64,000 nucleotides of DNA, from assembly GCA_040954595.2 (NCBI GenBank), contig CM082594.2, forward strand, positions 1,054,001 to 1,118,000, written 5' to 3'. The notes under the pieces were generated by a model. The model was not told the origin of the DNA and did no database searches. It was given only the letters and a program-made list of their open reading frames with translations. This stretch comes from Balanoglossus misakiensis. Lineage: Eukaryota > Hemichordata. This document shows, piece after piece, positions 54,718 through 64,000 of the stretch. Numbering within the stretch: the first letter of the stretch is position 1; each line of letters begins with the position of its first letter. The position numbers and the translations under genes are program-made.

Positions 54718-55982
54718 TGTGCCATCTCTGTGTGTACATGTATGGTATAATTCAAATGATAACTAGAATGGTTTTCATTTTGTGAGTTGACACAGTACTG
54801 TGATAAGCTTGGTATAATCCCATAAATGATAACAATAATAGTTATGCTTTGTCAGACGACAGTACTGTGATAAGCGCACATTAAATTGGTTGGAGTGAAA
54901 CAGATCTTTATTATTACACTCTTAGCAACATCTGAATGAAATGATCATAAATAATCATCTTTAAAGTATGTTGGTTATAAGGCTATATATTTTACATATT
55001 TTAAAGAATTTTCCTTAAAAATTTGTTATGACTTATTATAAGGTATTGTGTAATGAGAAAGATATGATAATACGTAAATTCCTAAACAACAACATATTTG
55101 TGTTGAATTTGGAGGACAAATTTAACAGTGTACCAATTCAGCTCTCCCTTTGCATGCTGACTTGCTTCTGTATTCATACAAGGCAGCATTTATCCTTAAC
55201 TTGATCAGATAGAAGGTCTTTTCATCCAAATGCATAGATTATGAATTATTTCTCTCAATATATTCAGTGACTACCTCCCGATGATATATATCCTCCTGAA
55301 TTAGTGCTTCAAATTTTGATATTTTTCTTGATATTTTTCTTTAATTTGACTTCAACTGTCACCATTCTCCAAGACTGTAAAAGAAGGGAGATGATGATTA
55401 ACTATTATCAATTTTTTTGCCCCTTGTACTGTCTTTACAACTGGCCGTATAAATCTGATATTTGTTTGGCATGCGAATTTTGGAATATGGATGTGTATGA
55501 TCACAATTATAAGATCCTCAAAATAAAAGATCCTATCATTTCATTTGGTTAATAACCAGTTCATAGGTGAATGAAAATATAGTTACTCACTTTGAGACCT
55601 GACATGTATATATAATAATTCAAAGTATTTATTCGCATATTTTTATATTATTCATGGTGTTATAGATCAATGGAAATTTTTCAAATTAAATTCATGTATA
55701 TAAAATGTAGCAATGTAATGTCATATGTGAAACCCTTAATCTTGATATTGTAATTCATTGTAGAATATGATTATATTGTGTTATTCACTCAACTTGTGCA
55801 TGTATGTTTAAGATTCAAGCAAAATTACTTTTTTATACAAACTGTTCCTTTTTGTATTGTTCGGTGACAACTCATCAACAATGAAATAAGTTTGGGAAAT
55901 TTTTGAACAAAGTCATGAAGTATAAGTACTATAAATAAGTTTAATATCTGTTTGAGTTGTCCTGCCAGAAGTCAACATTTTT
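54718..55982 (+). other. Host 3' untranslated and downstream region
   Basis: AT-rich, non-coding. A polyadenylation-type AATAAA is at 55522-55527; the actual end of the transcript is not known. Confidence 0.5.
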
Positions 55983-56605
55983 AGCTTTTACAAATACTGG
56001 TGCAACTACAGAACAGTTGAAGAATTTCATCATTATATTTATGTTTTAATTACAAGTATATCAATTGTACCTTTTCCTTATATTAAAAGCATATTTTTAT
56101 TATAATATTTAACTGAGTTCTTTGTCTACTTTTTTAAACTGACAATTTGTCAGTCATTACCATAACCCTGGTGTGTATTTCACTGTGTCCAGAGATTCTT
56201 CTGTAGTTGTTATAATAAGACATCAAACCAGGTCCAATAATCAATATTACTCAAGCTAAGCTAATTACCAGGTCCAGGTTCAAAAAAGAAATTTTTAGCT
56301 TATACAAATACTGGTGCAACTACAGAACAGTTGAAGAATTTCATCATTATATTTATGTTTTAATTACAAGTATATCAATTGTACCTTTTCCTTATATTAA
56401 AAGCATATTTTTATTATAATATTTAACTGAGTTCTTTGTCTACTTTTTTAAACTGACAATTTGTCAGTCATTACCATAACCCTGGTGTGTATTTCACTGT
56501 GTCCAGAGATTCTTCTGTAGTTGTTATAATAAGACATCAAACCAGGTCCAATAATCAATATTACTCAAGCTAAGCTAATTACCAGGTCCAGGTTCAAAAA
56601 AGAAA
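55983..56605 (+). repeat. 314-bp tandem duplication
   Basis: Copies 55983-56291 and 56297-56605 are nearly identical (AGCTT(T/A)TACAAATACTGG at the start, CAGGTCCAGGTTCAAAAAAG at the end). This implies a recent duplication. Confidence 0.92.
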
Positions 56606-56669
56606 TAAGAGAAAAACTTACAATATCAACAAGATCATCTTGAACCACTGCTAAGTGGTAGTACTCGCA

Positions 56670-57114
56670 CAGGGGGCTGCAAACATGAAAGTTATAAATG
56701 GCGGAGTTCCTGCATTTTCCCCCAATAAACATTAATTGATGAACAGTCTTTGTGCTTGTTTATTTTTCTGTGTTACCTCCACCTGTCTTAGCAGTTGCTA
56801 ATCCAGAATACAAGCTATTGCATTTCCCATTAAGCACCTGCTAACGACTTAATCTGTGTGCCCCATCCACGGATTTAGTGGATTAAGTAAACATCGGTCA
56901 GTTCTCACTTGGTAAGAGAATACCCAGTACTCGCTGACCGATGTTTACTTTATTAACTTAATCCGTGGATGGGGCACACAGATTAAGTCGTTAGCAGGTG
57001 ATTAATGGGAAATGGATAGCTTTTATTCTGGATTAGCAAATGATAAGACAGGTTGGGAAAACGCAGAATGGAACGTACTTCGCCATTTATAACTTTCATG
57101 TTTGCAGCCCCCTG
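56670..57114. mobile_element. 445-bp foldback/MITE element
   Basis: Ends CAGGGGGCTGCAAACATGAA and its complement TTCATGTTTGCAGCCCCCTG. The interior is also self-complementary around CTTAATC(T/C)GTG(T/G) and AAACATCGGTCAG, so almost the whole piece can fold back. CAGGG ends recall hAT-type elements, but no clear 8-bp duplication was seen. Confidence 0.85.
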
Positions 57115-57744
57115 TGGTACTAGGTGTCGGAAATGGGTAAGCACACCCTTCCAGCATGCTACACCCGTTAAGACTGACCCAAAGAGACAGATTTAAGTTG
57201 AATTTGACTTAACTAACAAATTACTGTTGCAAGTCAAATCCATATTTTGACTTTATCTCTGACTGAGCGCAGCGAGTCTGGGGACACTCCACGTCTTCCT
57301 CTTCACAAGCAGCCCACTTCAAGTTTCAGCAACATCCATAATAGTCCTAAAGTTGAGGTGCCAGTTAAAATTAGGTTTTTGGACCAAACTGGAATAGCTG
57401 CCGAAGTTTGGTATTTCAAATGATTGTCAGGTCACCTGTTTATTATATGACTGTCAGGTTTCTAACAAAAGGGAGATGACATACAATCACAAGTGTAAAT
57501 CCAATATTGAACATTACTTAAAGGGACAAATTGTTCAAATCCTCTTTTGAGCTTATTTGGTCAATTTTGTTTGATATGAAATGTGCCTATTATGCTGTTT
57601 GACTTCCTTAAACATGCTTAAATACTGGCCAATAAATAACTCCACTATGTTTGAAATTAAACCAGATAGTACAATAATACATTCCAAATGTCATCTGTGA
57701 TAACATCATGCTTTGGACGTTTTTACTTTATATATTACATAACA

Positions 57745-57990
57745 TGTTACGAAGGGGGGAGATAGGTGAGAAAAGGAATGTGAGAAAGGAGAAGAAAAGC
57801 AAGAGGGCGGAAATGAGAATGTCAGGATGGAAAGGGAATGAGGGGAGGACTTTGACAGAAGGGGAGGGAAGAGACCGAATAAGTGAAGGTGAGAGAGGAA
57901 GTGGTTAGACAGGAAGAAAGGAAAATTAAAGCTCAATCACCACCACCACTACCACCACAATCATCATCATCACCATCATTGCCATCATCA
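57745..57990 (+). repeat. GA-rich tract followed by CCA/ATC triplets
   Basis: Low-complexity purine-rich sequence (57745-57930), then (CCA)n and (ATC)n triplets. ORFs here are artefacts of composition. Confidence 0.8.
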
Positions 57991-59717
57991 TTCTGGAGGC
58001 ATCGTGGCCTGTATTGGCCCATGGGCATCATGGGCCAAAAAATGTGCATAAACCACACTTTTGTACGAACTCCTGTAACCGGTGACGCAAGTCGTGAGTG
58101 AATTTGTGGGCGTGTCGCGACCTTTTCTGTGAACGTGATGCAGAGTGATATATTGATGACCCCCAGCCACCCCACACCCTTTGGTAACACACTTCTTAAA
58201 CTTTCTTTACATAGAATGGACTTCTCAAACCTTCCTTACCAAAGTTCTGATTAAAGACATCTATCTTCTAGGGTACTACCAACAGCGTTTCACGTGACTG
58301 TAGACAAGCATCAAGTACCTGTACACAGACAAGGGCGTGCGCGCGTCCACAATAATTTAAAACGAATGTTTCCACCGCCGTGTGTTTTATGCACATAAAC
58401 ACTGAATCAGCTTTAATATTGTCCCATGATGCCCCGTGAGTTGTCAGGGTACCAAACTGACAATGCTGGAGAAAAAATGAAGTGTTGACATGCATGTTGT
58501 TGAGGGGTTTCACAATGCATGTTACGGACGCTGGTTTCTCTTAGGAATAGAGTAGAGGCGTAAGGATGGGTTGATCTTGTGATTAAGAATTTTGGCAAAG
58601 AAACAGAAATTGTGTCATTTAGTTTTGTATTAAACCCTATTCGCGTATTTTGTGTTAAAGCACTAAATACTGCAATAATGAGATACGGTAGTATTTAACA
58701 CATATCATATATGATATAATATAGCTTTATCAATACCAGTGAATTTTGTGACGTCATTGCTGTACATTTTTTTATCTTTTATTTAAAACGCACAATGTTA
58801 CATCAACAAATCAAAAGAAGAAACGAACTGAAAACTCACATCATAGCTTCAAAATTTATTACACTTTCTGGATGGTTGCATGATTCCTAAGGCTTGTATA
58901 CCTTCAACCTCAATGTCACGCGGGAGGATTGGTGTTGGGAATGTAACGGGGAATTAAACTCTATCGATGGGGATAACTCGCTTGGCTAATACTGAGAGGT
59001 ACCTATATGGAATCGTGCTGACGTCCAGATACATCGACACGAACACTGGGTATTTATGGTAGCAACTGAGGATATAAGAATTTAATGAAATAAACCTACT
59101 CGACCACTTGCGTTCTGAGGACAAGAAGGACACAAATAGTCCGCCATCCAAAAGACCGTTCCAGCATTTTATTTTTACCTGCCAAAAGACGCGGAGATAT
59201 ATTTTTAGATGAATGATCCATGCATACTCTGATTGCATAGTACTTGTCTTCCTTGTGTTCCTTAAAACAATAAATGTATTGTATTTTCTTTTCTTTTCAT
59301 CAGGAATGCGATAACTTTCTTAACACTTCAAAAGTTTCTTTACTCTTCAATCACTTCTGTCTCAACTTTTAAGTTTAACTTTTACTTCCAAATCTCAGGT
59401 CACAGACTCTATAGACTGCTAAACAATTTTCTTCCTAGTGTTGTATGCGCCACTTGTGAATTTTTGCGAGTGAGATTCACGGGCGTTTGAGCACAATTTA
59501 TACAAAAGATGTTTATCGCCATTAGAAAAACGTTCGCGTAGAATCAATGGCGTCATGGTAAATTTTAGCTGCATGCTCCAATAGGGATGATAGGGAGACT
59601 ACTTGTTGTAGAGCACCTGAAAATGTACGTATTTCGTCACTTCCTTTTCGCGAAATTTAATTCTTAACGGCATCTTAGTTTTAAGATTTGTGATTCCGTT
59701 TTTCTTCAGTTGTACAT
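57991..59717. other. No recognised feature
   Basis: Mixed-composition sequence with only short open frames, no family motif and no splice support. Confidence 0.4.
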
Positions 59718-60020
59718 TTGCATCACGGGATACTTCTTTGTAGACTATCGAACCTTGGCATCTCAGACACAGTACTAACATGGTTTACATCTTACCTTCA
59801 ATATAGATATCAAACTGTAATCATCGAAAACACTGCAAGTTCACAGTCACCTCTCGTATACGGGGTGCCACTGCCCCTCTGTTGTTCACCATTTATATAG
59901 CCCCACTTTATAGTAAACTGATTCGTCCCCACATCCTACAATTTCATCAGTACGCCGATGATAACCAGCGATACCTCGCCTTTTCCCATCAAGATTCAAC
60001 CTCTGACGTTCCTGTCTTCT
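59718..60020 (+). pseudogene. LINE reverse transcriptase fragment
   Basis: LSNLGISDTVLTWFTSYL, then RYQTVIIENTASSQSPLVYG-VPL and, after a frame change, HQYADDNQ. This is the thumb-side palm pattern of jockey/CR1-type non-LTR retrotransposons (W-F-x-S-Y-L-x-x-R-x-Q; Y-A-D-D). It is short, frameshifted and truncated at both ends. Confidence 0.75.
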
Positions 60021-61580
60021 AAGAATTGTTGAACTTTAATTCATGCAGTTTGTTGTTACGGCCGGTCGTCCTCCGGACGTTTACCTCATCGGCTTCTGCG
60101 GGGAATCAGCCACGTCCGAAAGCTGACGGCGTACATTCTCTCCATCTCCTTCTCCACCCAACATATTCATAAAGTCCGAGAGAGGTACCCGGCAGATCAT
60201 AAACCTTTCGTAGACAGAGACTTGCAAGAAGTTTTCCGAGTAACACAACGTTCTGGTTTATTACTGGTCACACGTAAGAATTACACGACTCGATCCATGC
60301 TCGTTGACTCCCATCACGGATCTCCGGTGATAAACGTGTGATCTCAAATTTCACCACACGTTATTAATACGTTAGTCAAGTATTAAGTCATAAAAGGAAC
60401 ACGTCATCTTGATATTTCTTAAACATGAACTTAGCGCGTGATATCTCTATCTCGTTCTGACATGTATCAATTACACAATCTTGTTTACTCTGGGTCAAGT
60501 ACCAATGTCAATACTGGACTAAAACCATATAAGTGAATGACTTTTTACGTAATCATAAACAAGATCTATGATCGTTAAAACTCAATCGTGACACTTCCCA
60601 CTTTTCCAATAATCGAACTTCCACGTTCGATCAAAGAAAGAATGAAAACGAAAACCAGGTCTGCGCTATCGGTTTTAAAAACACTACGTCAAAATCAAAC
60701 TCAATAATCCCCTTTAAAATATCACAGCCTGTTCAAACAAATTAAAGAAAATCGCATAAAACGTTTTCAATGTCAAAATTCAAAACGACTTCACTGTTCT
60801 GACTTCTCGTCAAAGAGTGTCTCTTTTCCAGTGCAAAATTCAACAGTCAATAACCGCGTAAAAAAATTAAGTCTATAGTTCTTTCGTACAAACATTCTCT
60901 TCACTGCTGTACTAACGGAGCAGGCACATTCCAAAGATGCTCTCGAACACAATAACGGTTCCGGATAATACCGCCAAGTACGGAGCATTTCAGAGTGGAT
61001 CATAATGCAATACAAGCTCGTAATAAACAGTAAAAATGAATACACTTCATCATACTGTCACGTTCAAAAATAACCACGAAACGAATTCTTATGTGAAAGG
61101 ATGCGTAAGACTACAATAAAATCACGCTTAACTTCAACTACACTCTGGGACTTCTCTCTTGTCCCTCGTTTGAACTCACATGTCAACTCAAAGGGCCATT
61201 TTCATACGCCAGACCGTCTCCCTTGCGGTCATTAAAACATCACGACTTCATCACCAGACCGTCTCTCTTGCGGTCATCACAAAAACTTCAACAACTCCTC
61301 AAAAACCTATTAAACTTCACTACACTTCACGGCATCACTTCAACAAAAGAATACACATTTACAATGTCGAAAACAATGCAAAAACTTGGTGGAAAACAAT
61401 ATCAAATCAAAAGCGGTTAATAACGGTCAGTCAACTCACGTCTACTAACTCTTCTTATGTGAAAGGATGCGTAAGACTACAATAAAACTCAAAGAACCAC
61501 TCTTCAATGTAAGTCATCATACCCTTCCACCCTGTGATTTTGATGAACACTTCCCCCCCCCCCCCCCCAGCTTTATAATT
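60021..61580. other. Non-coding, with a 36-bp direct repeat
   Basis: TTCTTATGTGAAAGGATGCG + TAAGACTACAATAAAA occurs at about 61086 and 61452. CCAGACCGTCTC(C/T)CTTGCGGTCAT is doubled at 61210-61275. A C-run at 61553-61569 precedes the LINE. This may be a 5' leader of the LINE or an unrelated repeat. Confidence 0.45.
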
Positions 61581-61589
61581 CATTTTGTG

Positions 61590-62225
61590 TTTCCCATCTA
61601 AATGTCAGATCATTACACAGAAACGTTGATGCCTTAAAATTACTATATGAAGATATTATAAAGTCCAAATTCGCTATCATTGGAATCTCTGAAGTATGGG
61701 ACCCAAATAACTTAAGTATTTATAATATGCAAGATTACACATTGGAAGTGAAGTCTCGTGAAGTAGGAAGGGGCGGTGGGGTTGGGGCTTACATACATTC
61801 ATCAGTAATCTACAAGCTGCTTCGAGCAAGTGTCAGTCACTCAGAATCACTCTGGATGGAGGTACAGGTTAAAAATACGAAGATAATTTATGGGAATAAT
61901 CTACAGAAAACCTAATACTGATATAACAGAATTTCAAATTAGTCTCATGCAAGTTTTAAACGAGCTCAGATGTGACAAAAATAATTGTATTTTAATGGGC
62001 GATTTTAATATTGATACTAACATAAGACTGACCAACCCCAATATAGATTCATATCTATCCTCCTTGGAATGTATAGGCTTAAGACAGCTGATATCTACCC
62101 CAACCAGAGTGACTAGTTCATCTGAAATTTAATTGACCACATCTACACAAATATTAATCAACGTCCTATTCATGCTGGCACTATAATCACTGATATCTCA
62201 GACCATTTCCCTGTGTATACTCTTT
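61590..62225 (+). pseudogene. LINE apurinic-type endonuclease domain
   Basis: Contains the N-terminal LNVRSL-like motif, E in GISEVWD, the GDFN box and the closing SDH box, in order. It is broken by two frame changes (about 61900 and 62130). It would nick the target DNA for target-primed reverse transcription. Confidence 0.8.
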
Positions 62226-62931
62226 TAGAAAATATTCCTCTAAAATTGCCACAAAAAGAGAAAATTATTTTCAGAAATTTCAAAAACGATAGTCCCTCCC
62301 AATTTTACGAAGATCTTGAAAACACAACCTGGGATTCTGTGTACCATTGCTCTGATGCTAATGAGGCTTACAACAATTTTTATTCAGTCTTTAATGAAAT
62401 TTGTGATAAACATGCACCTATTTCTACCAAATCCTATAGTACCAAAAAAATAAAAAAACCTTGGACCACCAAATCACTTAGAAAATCTATTAACACCAAA
62501 CATACGCTATATAACAAATTATATAAATCAAAATTTAATAATGCTGTTGCTGTTGATAATTATAAAAAAAATATCGAAATATTTTATCGGCTTTACTCAG
62601 GAAAGCCAAACCGATGTACTATAGCAATATTTTTATACAAAATGAAAATAACACTACTGCAATATGGAAAATAATTAGAGAGATACTTGGAAGCCAAGGT
62701 AATGCCAGTCAATCTCTGCCAGATAATCTGTGTGTTAAGTCTAATGGTAAGGTACGAACCGTAAATAAGAAAACTGACATTGTCAATGAGCTAAATAACT
62801 ACTTTGTTGGTATTGGTCCAGACCTTGCTAGTAAAATAAAGTCTAACAATTGCAACTTTAATAATTATCTCAAGGCACCCATCTCAAACTCAATCTTTCT
62901 TGCCCCAACAACTCAGTTTGAAAAATTATTT

Positions 62932-63999
62932 GTAGCCTAGATCCTTATAAAGCTTGTGGCCAAGATCAAATTCCTGCTAGACTTCTTATAGATGGAGCTG
63001 CTGTAATATCTAAACCATTAGAATACATATTCAACCTCTCCTTTCATTCAGGAATATTTCCGAAAGCCCTAAAATCAGCAAAAGTTATACCAAGTTTCAA
63101 GAAAGGAACCACTGATGATCCAGAAAATTACAGACCAATATCAATTTTACCTCTTATAAGCAAAGTCTTAGAAAAAATAGTCAACTCCCGTCTTACCAAC
63201 TTTGTAGAACAATTTGATATTCTATATGAACATCAGTATGCCTTTCGACAAAAATATAGTACCAAACTCTCTCTGATCAATCTTGTCAATTATCTCATTA
63301 AGCAACTTAATGCCGGCAGAATTACACTTGGCATTTTCCTTGACTTTTCAAAAGCCTTTGATACCATTGATCATACAATATTACTATCTAAACTCTCTCA
63401 CTATGGTATACGTGGACGTCCTCTACAATGGTTTACAGATTATTTAAAAGATAGATGTCAACATGTTTGTGCTGATCAGATGGCCATATCTCATCTAGCC
63501 ATAATATTACATGTGGAGTTCCACAGGGATCTGTCCTTGGACCTACTCTATTTTTATTATTTATTAATGATATAGCCCTTTCAACATCCTTCTTCAACTT
63601 TCGGCTGTTTGCTGATGATACAAATCTGTTCCATACCTTCCCTGCAAACAAAAGTGATATCAATCTGAACCATGTTGACAGCCAGTTACAGCTGGTGCTA
63701 GATTGGTGCAATGCCAACAAACTCACTATAAATCACCTAAAAACAAATTACAGTATTTTCAGAAACCAAAGACGAAACTTTTCCCATGTTGGTTCTCTCC
63801 ACATAAATAATATGGTCATAAATGAGGTAGAAGCTGCATCATTTGTTGGCATTCTCATTGACAGGCATCTTACCTGGTCAAAACATATCCAGATGCTAAA
63901 CACAATCATCAGAAAGAAAGTTGGCATTCTCTTTAAACTCAGACATTTTGTACCTACCCATAATACTTACCTTACTCTACAAATCACTTATCCAACCAC
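62932..63999 (+). pseudogene. LINE reverse transcriptase domain
   Basis: Starts at DPYKACGQDQIPARLL, then NYRPISILP, the LDFSKAFDTIDH motif with catalytic Asp, and the FADDTN active-site box near 63610. The C-terminal WCNANKLTINHLKTNY block and IDRHLTWSKHI follow. One frame change at about 63480. Runs to the end of the window. Confidence 0.85.
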
Positions 64000-64000
64000 A

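Larger units (their letters stand above)
61590..64000 (+). mobile_element. Jockey-type LINE, endonuclease and RT, truncated by window end
   Basis: An endonuclease part (SEVWDPNNLSI, GGGVGAYIHSSV, MGDFNIDTNI, SDHFPVY) is followed by RT (PENYRPISILPLISKVLEKI, FLDFSKAFDTIDHTILLSKL, LFADDTN). Frame changes at about 61900, 62130, 62660, 62935 and 63480 make it a pseudogene. These motifs fit an APE-endonuclease non-LTR element of the jockey/CR1 superfamily; the clade is not settled. The 3' end lies beyond 64000. Confidence 0.85.

Overview
The window is from an animal nuclear genome. It shows GT/AG spliceosomal introns, a spliced multidomain transmembrane gene, tandem repeats, and several kinds of transposable element. 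The mix (LamG/pentraxin, HYR, CCP, Ephrin-receptor-like and EGF exons; Ty3/gypsy, DIRS, jockey-type LINE and KDZ-type elements) suggests a marine invertebrate. A lancelet or hemichordate is plausible, but the species cannot be fixed from the sequence. No bacterial-type genes, rRNA, CRISPR array or complete tRNA were seen.

Layout. (1) 1-9725: a degenerate Ty3/gypsy element on the minus strand, split in its pol gene by a DIRS retrotransposon (about 4108-9179) that keeps its inverted repeats and internal complementary region. (2) 9726-12092: largely featureless, with one three-copy tandem repeat. (3) 12093-25404: a repeat complex. It starts with 24 tandem GGGCCC-stem hairpins (about 53-bp period), followed by eight head-to-tail units of roughly 1.1-1.9 kb. 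The units carry E-box, YY1-like and many DR1 (AGGTCAAAGGTCA) motifs and end in AGCTTTAATT. (4) 25642-54717: the 3' part of a host gene on the plus strand. Fifteen exons keep one frame of 863 codons and encode LamG/pentraxin, HYR, CCP, a segment with an RRKR furin-type site, four Ephrin-receptor-like cysteine modules, two EGF modules, one transmembrane helix and an acidic tail. (5) Its eighth exon is split by a 19.9-kb nested insertion (31481-51420). The outer layer belongs to the same family as the tandem units. (6) The inner layer (34141-50770) is a 16.6-kb DNA transposon with identical 119-bp terminal inverted repeats and a 7-bp target duplication. (7) 54718-64000: 3' flank with a 314-bp tandem duplication, a foldback element, simple repeats, and two jockey-type LINE fragments, the second running off the window.

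The main find is the inner transposon. It has two convergent spliced genes. One is an apparently intact 850-aa KDZ (Kyakuja-Dileera-Zisupton, HMGXB3-like) transposase in seven exons on the minus strand. The other is a four-exon plus-strand gene of about 513 aa whose N-terminal half aligns by eye with the DNA-binding domain of nuclear respiratory factor 1 (NRF1/erect wing). A transposase paired with a separate sequence-specific DNA-binding protein recalls the two-gene layout of Harbinger elements. Identical terminal repeats and open reading frames suggest recent activity.
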